A DNA stretch of 20,949 bases, from the NCBI GenBank assembly GCA_030590265.1, contig JAUUYW010000013.1, positions 1-20,949 of the forward strand. The letters are read 5' to 3'. Positions 14,306 through 20,949 of this stretch are shown piece after piece. The notes under the pieces were generated by a model, which saw only the letters and a program-made list of their open reading frames with translations, was not told the origin of the DNA and made no database searches. How positions within the stretch are numbered: position 1 is the first letter of the stretch; each line of letters opens with the position of its first letter. The stretch comes from Candidatus Krumholzibacteriia bacterium. GTDB lineage: Bacteria; Krumholzibacteriota; Krumholzibacteriia; LZORAL124-64-63. The position numbers were made by a program, and so were the translations under genes.

Positions 14306-16468
14306 TCAGGACACCTCGTGGCCCTCAGGGGCCTGGTCTTGCGTTCCTTGGGGGATGTCAGCCTGTCCGATGACACCAAACCCGCCGGGATCGCACCACA
14401 ATTGTTTGATGAAAGAAAACAATGAAACACCTTTTTTAGCCACATCTCCGGTGCTGGACTGGTCTTCTTCCAGATGGCCAAGATTTTGGTGGGCCCAGGA
14501 TCCGGTCAAACCGGGAGCACCGGGCTCATCCTTCCAGAATCCCACCAGGGCATGGGATCCTTCGGGCTGGAATCTGACGGGAGCAAGGGAGGCCCTCGGT
14601 CCCCACAAACGCATTTTTCCACGCAGGAGGTCTTTCATGAGACCAAACTGCCAGGGCAAGGATAAAAGATGGCCATTGCTGCCAATGGCCAGGGTCAACC
14701 GGGGGTTGTTGCCCCACAGGTCATTGGCGGTGATGCGAACCAAATGGGCAGAATCATTGCGGGTGCGCACCCACTTGATATACAACCAGGGCAACCAGGT
14801 CCAGAGAGCCATGAATGCCCCAAAAAGAAACGATCCGCCCCTGGAAAAACCAGACCGCAAGGCGGACCCACTGCCAAGGCCCTGCACAGCACTGAGACCA
14901 CCGGCAAAGTCTTCGGCCCGGGCACCGCTGGCCAGGAGCCAGACATCTTCCAGGTTCCAACGCATGCGGATGCGCAATCGACGCAATCCAGCCATTTGCA
15001 ACCAGGCATCCGGTTCATTGGCCGGTCTATCCCAGAAAGCGACCTGGCTGATCCGATAACGGCGCACCACTTCCAGCAGGGACTCCCGGGAACCCAACCA
15101 GGGAATTTGACCGTCAGCCAGGGGTGGCAACCCGTCTTCACCAATGCCCGGCTGCCAGACATAGCCTGCCAGATCGATACCCTGGTCGGCCAGTTTTCCG
15201 GCCCCGGGCAGCCAGGATTGCAATTGTTCTGGACTGCCCACCAGAAGTGTCCGCTCCAAAGACAAGTGGCCTCGCTCCAACCGGCGCATTATTCGATGAA
15301 CACCTCTGGACCCCAGAGCCGTGCTCATGGCCAACAGTGGAATGAACATCAACAAAACAGCCCGGCTGATCACATCCAGATGCCCCAGGTAAGTAGCAGC
15401 CAGCAGCAACACCGCCACCACTCCCACTTGTTGCAAATGCTCCATGACCGATGGCGGTTGTCGGTGGCGGACCGTCCGGTCACGACCGGTCAGCAGGAAG
15501 GAGAGCGTTGCCAACAACAACGAAAAGAAAAGCAACGGAGCATACTCGCCAAAAGGATAGAGATCTTCGGAAAAAAACCGCCCCATCATCCTGCGCAATC
15601 CATAGGCGACCCCGAAGGCGGCAGTCAGCCCCACCATGTCCAGGCCCCAAAGGAGAAAGACCAGCAGGGGTTCGCGCCATTTTTTGACCAGCCAAACAAG
15701 GACGCCCCATTTTTCATAAAACGATATCAGGCTGCCCAGGTGCAACCAAAAGGTGCGGGTGAATTTGCCCTGGGCGCTGTCGCGGCGGTGACGATGGATG
15801 AAACGGGCATCGGGTGTATAAACAACCTCGAACCCGGCCTGCCACATGCGATAACACCAGTCGACGTCTTCAAAATAGAGAAAGAAACGTTCATCCATGG
15901 GCCCGGTGCGCAACATGGCTGAGCGGCGCACCAGAATGCATCCGCCCAGAACCCAGTCCACCGGCCGCACGCTGCGATGGTCAAAATCACCCATCAGATG
16001 CAAGCGCACGGTTTCGCTGTTGGGGAAAATTTTTCCCAGAAAAGTACGGCGCAACAAGAGTGTTTTCAGGTTATAAAAACGCCGGCAGCTATCCTGCACA
16101 GTGAGATCTTCGTTGAGCAGTTGAGGACCCACCATGCCGGCTCTTGGGGTGCGATCGGCAAACTCCAGCAAATGATCCAGGGCCCCCGGCTGGATCACGA
16201 TATCCGGGTTCAGGAGTAGATAATATTCGGCCTCAACCTGGGCCATGCCCACATTGCAGCCTTTGCTGTAACCCAGATTTTCCTGGCTGAAGATCCATTG
16301 GAAATCGGAATAGCGGCCATGCACATCGGCCAGGCCAGGGTCCTGGGAGGCATTGTCCACGATGACAACATGGTGTTCTGTGACAGGGGCATAGGCCAAC
16401 AAACTCTCGAGGCAACGATCCAGGTCGGCACTCGAGTTGTAGTGGACAATGACGACGGCCAGTTTCAC
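14306..16468 (-). CDS. GT2 glycosyltransferase fused to a degenerate polyprenyl phosphoglycosyl-transferase
   Basis: The 720-residue protein joins two modules. Residues 1-260 are a rhamnosyltransferase-like GT2 domain: VVIVHYNSSADLDRCLESLL, VVIVDNASQD, ENLGYSKGCNVG, LLLNPDI (DxD-equivalent), VDWVLGGCILVRR and FLYFEDVDWCYRM. Residues about 268-390 hold four hydrophobic helices. About 404-530 resembles the CoA-binding-like domain, and about 537-695 resembles the WcaJ/WbaP sugar-transferase domain. In the last, LPWQFGLMKDLLRGKMRLWGPR (604-625) lines up with the family's DELPQL-NVLKGDMSLVGPR block, and PGLTGSW (652-658) with its PGITGLW. The acidic DE pairs of both motifs are missing, so this part is probably inactive. 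GTG 16468 has GGGAGAG just upstream; GTG 16495 lies inside a hairpin and is less likely. The fusion is one uninterrupted frame. Confidence 0.8.
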   Translation of the reverse strand: MKLAVVIVHYNSSADLDRCLESLLAYAPVTEHHVVIVDNASQDPGLADVHGRYSDFQWIFSQENLGYSKGCNVGMAQVEAEYYLLLNPDIVIQPGALDHLLEFADRTPRAGMVGPQLLNEDLTVQDSCRRFYNLKTLLLRRTFLGKIFPNSETVRLHLMGDFDHRSVRPVDWVLGGCILVRRSAMLRTGPMDERFFLYFEDVDWCYRMWQAGFEVVYTPDARFIHRHRRDSAQGKFTRTFWLHLGSLISFYEKWGVLVWLVKKWREPLLVFLLWGLDMVGLTAAFGVAYGLRRMMGRFFSEDLYPFGEYAPLLFFSLLLATLSFLLTGRDRTVRHRQPPSVMEHLQQVGVVAVLLLAATYLGHLDVISRAVLLMFIPLLAMSTALGSRGVHRIMRRLERGHLSLERTLLVGSPEQLQSWLPGAGKLADQGIDLAGYVWQPGIGEDGLPPLADGQIPWLGSRESLLEVVRRYRISQVAFWDRPANEPDAWLQMAGLRRLRIRMRWNLEDVWLLASGARAEDFAGGLSAVQGLGSGSALRSGFSRGGSFLFGAFMALWTWLPWLYIKWVRTRNDSAHLVRITANDLWGNNPRLTLAIGSNGHLLSLPWQFGLMKDLLRGKMRLWGPRASLAPVRFQPEGSHALVGFWKDEPGAPGLTGSWAHQNLGHLEEDQSSTGDVAKKGVSLFSFIKQLWCDPGGFGVIGQADIPQGTQDQAPEGHEVS

Positions 16469-16471
16469 AAA

Positions 16472-16478
16472 CTCTCCC
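16472..16478 (-). promoter_or_regulatory. Ribosome binding site that sets the GT2-fusion start
   Basis: On the minus strand this reads GGGAGAG. Its GGAG core ends 5 bases before GTG 16468, from which translation gives MKLAVVIVHYN, the usual GT2 opening. Confidence 0.65.
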
Positions 16479-16490
16479 GGGTAAGATGAT

Positions 16491-16505
16491 GCCACTTGCA
16501 GTGGC
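16491..16505 (-). repeat. Perfect intercistronic hairpin
   Basis: GCCACT and AGTGGC form a 6-bp perfect stem with a 3-base loop in the 44-base gap between the DPM-like gene and the GT2 fusion. No T-tract follows, so it is not a terminator. It could tune mRNA stability between the two cistrons, or be chance. Confidence 0.45.
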
Positions 16506-16512
16506 GGCTAAA

Positions 16513-17268
16513 CTAAGGAATACGCTTCACACGCAGGGCCCAAACCATCCATATGGCTTCAAAAATGATTCGTTTGGACATTTTCGAAACTCCAACCTGC
16601 CGGTCTTCGAAGGTTATGGAAATCTCTTTGATCCGCAATCGTCGCTTCCAGCAGTGGTAGTTCATCTCGATTTGAAAGGAATAGCCATCGCTTTTGATGC
16701 TCTCAAGAGGCAACATCTCCAGAGTTGAACGGCGGAAACACTTGAATCCACCGGTGCTGTCCTTGATGGGCATGCCAGTGACAAAACGAGCGTAAATGTT
16801 GGCCCCCACACTCAGAATAAGCCTGCGCAGAGGCCAGTTCACCACCGTGATGCCTTGGAGGTATCGACTGCCCAGAACCAGGTCATGGGAGTCGATCTCC
16901 TGCAAAAAATGCGGCAGGGCGTCGGGCGAATGGCTGAAATCCGCATCCATCTCAAAAATTGCCTCAAAATCGGTGTTGGCCAGAATCCACTGGAATCCGG
17001 CGATGTAAGCCGCGCCCAGGCCCTGCTTGAGCGGACGTTCCAAAATGAGGATGCGATCACCAAAACCAGGTAGATTTTTGACAATATTCGCAGTGCCATC
17101 AGGAGAGTTGTCGTCCACCACCAAGACACTCAAACGTTCATCCTTGGCCAAAATTTCCGGGATCAGGCCACCTACGTTTTCAGCTTCATTGTAGGTGGGA
17201 ACCACCACCACCGCTTTGCGGATTGGCGGCAATTCAGGCAACACCGTTTTTCTATTGGTTGCACTCAT
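16513..17268 (-). CDS. DPM1-like polyprenyl-phosphate sugar synthase (GT2)
   Basis: The 251-residue protein matches the dolichol-phosphate mannose synthase-like GT2 group. These enzymes load a hexose from a nucleotide sugar onto a polyprenyl phosphate at the inner face of the membrane. Visible motifs are VVVPTYNEAENVGGLI (21-36), VLVVDDNSPDGTANIV (48-63), GLGAAYIAGFQWIL (83-96), the DxD motif FEMDADFSHSP (105-115), LVLGSRYLQG (130-139), DSTGGFKCFRR (170-180) and SDGYSFQIEM (193-202). It has no C-terminal membrane anchor, so it is the short DPM1 type. ATG 17268 overlaps the YfhO stop as TGATG; a TTG one codon earlier is possible. The tight coupling to a YfhO-type GT-C protein suggests it makes the lipid-linked sugar that protein uses. 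The sugar identity is unknown. Confidence 0.92.
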   Translation of the reverse strand: MSATNRKTVLPELPPIRKAVVVVPTYNEAENVGGLIPEILAKDERLSVLVVDDNSPDGTANIVKNLPGFGDRILILERPLKQGLGAAYIAGFQWILANTDFEAIFEMDADFSHSPDALPHFLQEIDSHDLVLGSRYLQGITVVNWPLRRLILSVGANIYARFVTGMPIKDSTGGFKCFRRSTLEMLPLESIKSDGYSFQIEMNYHCWKRRLRIKEISITFEDRQVGVSKMSKRIIFEAIWMVWALRVKRIP

Positions 17269-19817
17269 CAATCAGGTAGTCCTTCAGGAGATTGGGTCCG
17301 TCGTCGCATTATGGACGGCGCAAGCAACATGATCAGGGTAAGAATCCCCCCTACAATCGAAAGAGTCAATCCCCGGCTGACTCCCGGGTCGTTAAAAGTG
17401 AAGCGTACCGTGTGTTCTCCTGCCTCCACAGCCACTGCCCGCAGGACCAGATCCGCGGTCAAGACGGGCACTGCTTGGCCATCCACCTCGGCTGACCAAC
17501 CTGGAGCCATCATATCAGATAGCAAGAGAAGGGCCGGAACCGGGCTGTTCACGGCCAAAACCACTTCCCCGAGACCATCTTTCCGGAAAACCGGCAATGG
17601 CAGTGTCTCAGTGGTGTTGCCGGGTACGATCGATGGTTCTTCAGAAAGAAAAACAGTGCCGAAGACATCGATTTGACCGGCTTGCACACCGTCCAGAAAG
17701 GGCTGCAATGCGTCCTTTTCCGGCAACGAAGAGACTTTTGCCCAGTTGGTGAGCAGACGGGCCCGAGGCACGGCATCAAGATTGCGATAAAAGACTGGAC
17801 GAGTGGCACCCGGAACCTGCTCAAGATTAGCTCCCAGAGCCGCCAGGGTTTGCAACTGGGGCGCAGAGAAAGGAACATCGAAAGAAACGATGCCCCCGGC
17901 CAGCCAGGATGCCAGCCGCAAGGCGGGACGTTCGCTGTAAAGACGTTTCCTGATTTGTTCGTAGGCTGCCAGTTTGGCCGGGTGGTAGCCACCCAAGCTG
18001 CGCACACCATCGGCCATCCAGAGGTTTTGACCACCGGCTGAACCCAAGGGAAAAATCCGGTCATGCCCTACCAGCAATTTCAGGATTTCGGCTGACGGCC
18101 CGGATGCAACATGGGATTTTTTGTACGGCCGCAGCAACTTGCCCGAAGGCGCCAGCCGTGCATTTCCCTGGGGATCCTGCACCACCACTTGCAAACCCTT
18201 ATCCGGGCTCACAATGAGCTTGTCCACTGCTGCGAGATCAACCGCCACCAGCACAACCAGCACCCAGATCAATCGACCGGAGCCAAAAATATGGGATCGG
18301 GTGCGACCCCAAAGGGCCGCTGCTGCCGTGAGCAGAACCAGGCCAATGAGCATGAGGCTGGATTTGTGCAGCTGCCAAGCTTCATTGACCAGGACATCAG
18401 GTGCCGATCGGTCGCCGGCCAGAGCCAGAGATTCCAGGTCGGCCTTGTAAAAACCTTCTGCCATGCCGGTGAGCGAACTCATCAAGAGCAGGAAACCGAG
18501 GCCACCGAGAACCAGAGGAAAGATTTTCTGGAAATTGCCCTTGCTGGGATCAGAGGTCAGACGTGTTGCCCCCAAGGGAGCCAGAATGGCCGCCACAAAA
18601 GCCGGCAGGATCAGGATCATTGAAGGCACTCGGAATTTGTTGAAAAACGGCAACCATCCGTACAACCACTCATAAAAACCAAAACCGAAATTTCCAAATG
18701 AAACAAAAACCGCCAACAGGCTCATGGTCAACAAAGCCACCAGGAGACTGCGGTTGCCCACCAACCAGGCGGCGGCCACCAGGGCCAGCAGAAGGAACCC
18801 AAAATAGTTGGGATAATCGTTGAAAGGCATACGCCCCAGATAAGTGGCCTTGCCAAAACCCGCGGTCATGGGCAAGACAGTGGTCCCGTACTCCGATGGA
18901 GCCAGACTCCAGCCCGTGGCATAATCCAAACCCACTCCCCCACCACCGGCAGTGTCCTGTCCGCGGATGCTCAGTCCTGAATAATTGTGCACCGGGACCA
19001 ACAGAACAGCTCCCAGGAGGAAACCTGTGGCCAAACCAACGCCAACCTGCCCCACCCTTAACCATCGTATCTTCGCGGCCAGGGATCGTCCGAAATCTTC
19101 CAGAGGCCAGACGGCATTCCAAAGTGAAAGCCAGGCCACCGCAGCCAAAGTGTAATAAGTGATTTGCGGATGACCACGCAGCAGTTGCAAACCCAGAAAG
19201 AGTGCCGTCAGCCCCACCGATCGCCAACCTTTGCCATCAAGTACACGCCAGGCTGCCGCCACAATCCAGGGCATATACATGGCCGCTCCAAGCTTGGTGC
19301 CATGGCCGTGAACACCCCAGGCCACCACCTTGGGAAAGAGCAACCAGACCACCGCCCCCAGGACCAAGGCTCCGAATGGCAGTTTCCAACGGGACAACAA
19401 CCAGGCCATTCCCAGGCCACCAAAAAGAAGATGGCCGAACATCCAGGTCAAAGGTGGCAGACCCCAACTTTGCAATGTGTTGAAAACAAAAGCAGGTGGA
19501 TACAGGTATTTCAAATAGGAGAGGGAGCCAAAAGACGGCATGCCGGCAAAAATATACGGATTCCAGAGAGGATATTCTCCTTGCGCCAAGCTGGCATCGC
19601 CAACGGCAGCAAAGGACTGGGCGTTGCCCGCATCGCTGCTCAGGAAAATCTGACCACCGGTCAAGGCTCCCTGGTAAACAAATGCCAAAACCACCAGAAG
19701 AATGCCAGCCAAGGCCAACCACCGCCCCCATCCGGGAAGGCTAAGGGTCGGAAAACTGGCAGGCGGTCTGGAATCATGTTTTTTTGAAGCTTTATTCTCG
19801 CCACGATTCTTTGCCAA
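17268..19817 (-). CDS. YfhO-family GT-C membrane glycosyltransferase
   Basis: The 849-residue polytopic protein fits the YfhO family. Its Bacillus members transfer a sugar from undecaprenyl phosphate to cell-surface polymers outside the membrane. A basic cytoplasmic tail (1-31) precedes the first span (about 33-50). The first outer loop contains SSDAGNAQS (acidic residue Asp62) and PLWNPYIFAGMP (83-94), matching the family's acidic site and W-N--F-G-P block. About a dozen spans follow, then a large extracytoplasmic region. It ends LLLSDMMAPGWSAEVDGQAV and AVEAGEHTVRFTF, the usual YfhO C-terminal beta domain, before a last span (about 815-835). The start is TTG 19817, with GGGGAGA upstream (core spacer 7 bases). 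It is 50 bases after the preceding GT2 gene and overlaps the DPM-like gene. Confidence 0.85.
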   Translation of the reverse strand: MAKNRGENKASKKHDSRPPASFPTLSLPGWGRWLALAGILLVVLAFVYQGALTGGQIFLSSDAGNAQSFAAVGDASLAQGEYPLWNPYIFAGMPSFGSLSYLKYLYPPAFVFNTLQSWGLPPLTWMFGHLLFGGLGMAWLLSRWKLPFGALVLGAVVWLLFPKVVAWGVHGHGTKLGAAMYMPWIVAAAWRVLDGKGWRSVGLTALFLGLQLLRGHPQITYYTLAAVAWLSLWNAVWPLEDFGRSLAAKIRWLRVGQVGVGLATGFLLGAVLLVPVHNYSGLSIRGQDTAGGGGVGLDYATGWSLAPSEYGTTVLPMTAGFGKATYLGRMPFNDYPNYFGFLLLALVAAAWLVGNRSLLVALLTMSLLAVFVSFGNFGFGFYEWLYGWLPFFNKFRVPSMILILPAFVAAILAPLGATRLTSDPSKGNFQKIFPLVLGGLGFLLLMSSLTGMAEGFYKADLESLALAGDRSAPDVLVNEAWQLHKSSLMLIGLVLLTAAAALWGRTRSHIFGSGRLIWVLVVLVAVDLAAVDKLIVSPDKGLQVVVQDPQGNARLAPSGKLLRPYKKSHVASGPSAEILKLLVGHDRIFPLGSAGGQNLWMADGVRSLGGYHPAKLAAYEQIRKRLYSERPALRLASWLAGGIVSFDVPFSAPQLQTLAALGANLEQVPGATRPVFYRNLDAVPRARLLTNWAKVSSLPEKDALQPFLDGVQAGQIDVFGTVFLSEEPSIVPGNTTETLPLPVFRKDGLGEVVLAVNSPVPALLLLSDMMAPGWSAEVDGQAVPVLTADLVLRAVAVEAGEHTVRFTFNDPGVSRGLTLSIVGGILTLIMLLAPSIMRRRTQSPEGLPD

Positions 19818-19867
19818 GAAAATTCTCCCCTGTGGATCCGGATCAATTCCGGACCGGACTTTGGTTG

Positions 19868-20746
19868 TTAGTAATCCACACCACGCAACTCATCCAGGGC
19901 ACCCAGCCAAATGGCCAGGGCAGACTCCAGCCTGCCGTGCCACAAATGCCAGGCGGAATGACCGCCCAGGAAACCGAGCTGGGTTATGAACAGAACAGGC
20001 CAGGCAGATCGTGGCCAGTGCTTACCCAGCAGGCGCACATGGCTGCGGCTGCGCAACCAGGCTTTGCGTGGACTGTTGCTACCCACTGAAGCACTGACCT
20101 TGTGCAGCACCACTGCCCGTGGCACATGCAGAATCCGGCCACCGGCTTTGGTCAGACGCAGGCTGAAGTCCGCATCTTCTCCATAAAAATAATAGCCATC
20201 ATCCAGCAATCCGACAGTGAGCAAAACCTCATGCCGTATCATCATGGCGCAACCGGTTCCGTAGTCGATGAAGCGTCGGTTGTAATCCAGTTTTCCGGCC
20301 ATTTTGCGCAGGCCGGCGTGACGAATCCAACCGGTATACCGGCCGACCAGCCCGCCATCATACCAAATGAGAGCGGGGTTGTGGGCGTAATAAATGCGGG
20401 GAGTCACCGCCCAGGCGTCGGGAGTATCTTCCAAGGCGTCGGCCATGCGGCGCAAACTGCCTTCCGGAACAATGGTATCGTTGTTCAACAGCAGAATGTG
20501 GCCCTGGTATTTCTCATCCCGCAGCATTTTCAACGCCACGTTGTTGCCACCTGCCCAGCGCAGGTTCTCCCCGGTCTCGATAATCTCAATTTCGGGATGA
20601 TGAGCCCGGGTCCAGGGCACAGATTCGTCATGGGAACCATTGTCCACCATGATGATGCGCAGATCCAGAAAACGGTCGTCGCCCAGGGAACGGAAACAAT
20701 CGGGCAGATCTTCCAGACCGTTCCAGTTGACGATCACCACAGCCAT
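19868..20746 (-). CDS. GT2-family glycosyltransferase (rhamnosyltransferase-like)
   Basis: The 292-residue protein is a membrane-associated inverting GT2 enzyme, expected to add one sugar to a lipid-linked glycan in the cytoplasm. Visible motifs are MAVVIVNWNGLEDLPDCFRSL (1-21), IIMVDNGSHDES (31-42), NLRWAGGNN (61-69), LLLNNDTIVP (85-94, DxD equivalent), GTGCAMMIRHEVL (163-175) and YFYGEDADFSLRLTKAG (186-202) with the catalytic Asp/Glu region. A hydrophobic C-terminal segment (about 248-268) may bind the membrane. ATG 20746 begins at the conserved first strand but has no clear ribosome site. A GTG at 20791, overlapping the preceding stop as GTGTCTGA, would add 15 residues and is a fair alternative. 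Donor and acceptor cannot be read from sequence. Confidence 0.88.
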   Translation of the reverse strand: MAVVIVNWNGLEDLPDCFRSLGDDRFLDLRIIMVDNGSHDESVPWTRAHHPEIEIIETGENLRWAGGNNVALKMLRDEKYQGHILLLNNDTIVPEGSLRRMADALEDTPDAWAVTPRIYYAHNPALIWYDGGLVGRYTGWIRHAGLRKMAGKLDYNRRFIDYGTGCAMMIRHEVLLTVGLLDDGYYFYGEDADFSLRLTKAGGRILHVPRAVVLHKVSASVGSNSPRKAWLRSRSHVRLLGKHWPRSAWPVLFITQLGFLGGHSAWHLWHGRLESALAIWLGALDELRGVDY

Positions 20747-20783
20747 TTTTATGAGACGTGACCGTGTTCCCTGTTTGGCCGAG

Positions 20784-20949
20784 TCAGACACGGTCGGCCA
20801 CTCGGTAGGCATGCTCCGGTTTGCGCCCGGCCACCACCAGCTCGGCAATCAGGCCCAGGCTGATGGTCTGGAAAGCAACGATGATGAAGACCAACCCCAA
20901 CAACATGGAGGGTCGTAAGCGCATGGGATTGCCAAGTGTCCACAAAGCA
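20784..20949 (-). CDS. C-terminal end of a membrane-anchored polyprenyl-phosphate glycosyltransferase (5' part outside the window)
   Basis: Only the last 54 codons are present, reading LWTLGNPMRLRPSM, then the hydrophobic segment LLGLVFIIVAFQTISLGLIAEL and ending PEHAYRVADRV before TGA. A GNP-RLRPS block, a membrane span and a tail with ISLGLIAEL and AYRV is the usual ending of GT2 enzymes with C-terminal membrane helices (GtrB/CsbB/ArnC-like). The call rests on this short piece only, so the family is likely and the substrate unknown. The following GT2 gene starts within 40 bases, or overlaps if its GTG start is used. It belongs to the same operon. Confidence 0.7.
   Translation of the reverse strand, partial: ALWTLGNPMRLRPSMLLGLVFIIVAFQTISLGLIAELVVAGRKPEHAYRVADRV

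Noticed and set aside
14306..14481. A 59-residue N-terminal extension of the propeller protein
   Set aside because: The signal peptide starts at ATG 14304 with a good ribosome site. The upstream residues re-read the end of the GT2 fusion.
14669..15922. A 417-codon open frame on the plus strand opposite the GT2 fusion
   Set aside because: It is Gln/His/Pro-rich without membrane or enzyme motifs, and antisense to a frame with clear GT2 motifs.
19828..19858. TCCGG/CCGGA inverted repeat between the GT2 gene and the YfhO gene
   Set aside because: The stem is only about 5 bp with a bulge if extended, no T-tract follows, and the gap is just 50 bases. It is probably not a terminator.

Overview
The window looks like chromosomal DNA from a Gram-negative bacterium of moderately high GC. 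All convincing genes read on the minus strand. I infer an uncultured lineage of the Fibrobacterota-Chlorobiota-Bacteroidota (FCB) superphylum or a neighbour of it. The reasons are a DAP-type MurE, a secreted beta-propeller protein with a FlgD/type IX-secretion-like C-terminal domain, and a diderm-style surface-glycan cluster. The phylum cannot be fixed from this sequence alone. I saw no tRNA, rRNA, CRISPR array, insertion sequence or prophage gene.

Region A (20949 down to about 6600, in transcription order) is one long surface-glycan operon of at least 14 kb. It encodes the C-terminal end of a membrane-anchored polyprenyl-phosphate glycosyltransferase, a GT2 glycosyltransferase, a YfhO-type GT-C membrane protein and a DPM1-like polyprenyl-phosphate sugar synthase. 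Then come a GT2 fused to a degenerate phosphoglycosyl-transferase, a secreted beta-propeller protein with a C-terminal sorting-like domain, a soluble CapD/PglF-like 4,6-dehydratase, a DegT-family sugar aminotransferase, a FemAB/GNAT-like acyltransferase and a Wzx-like flippase. Most junctions overlap by a few bases (TGATG or ATGA) or are under 50 bases. The operon ends in a rho-independent terminator at 6582-6599.

Region B (6634-6293) is the only sizeable non-coding stretch. It holds that terminator, a strong sigma-70-type promoter (TTGACA, 17-base spacer, TATTGT) and an array of four (G/T)TGG(A/C)G boxes, three at an exact 10-base period. This matches the operator architecture known for MraZ, followed by a leader of about 150 bases.

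Region C (6292 down to 1) is the start of the division and cell wall (dcw) cluster: mraZ, a STAS-domain gene, rsmH (mraW), ftsL, ftsI (PBP3 type with two PASTA domains), murE and the 5' part of murF. The genes are tightly coupled. The STAS gene between mraZ and rsmH is not part of the canonical cluster.

Together, Region A would make an amino-sugar-containing glycan on a polyprenyl carrier (dehydratase plus aminotransferase), extend it (GT2s), acylate it (FemAB/GNAT), flip it (Wzx) and decorate it outside the membrane (polyprenyl-phosphate sugar synthases plus YfhO). Region C builds and divides the peptidoglycan wall. The points most worth a second look are the GT2/pseudo-phosphoglycosyl-transferase fusion, the PorZ-reminiscent propeller protein inside a glycan operon, the YfhO/DPM pair, and the STAS gene in the dcw cluster.
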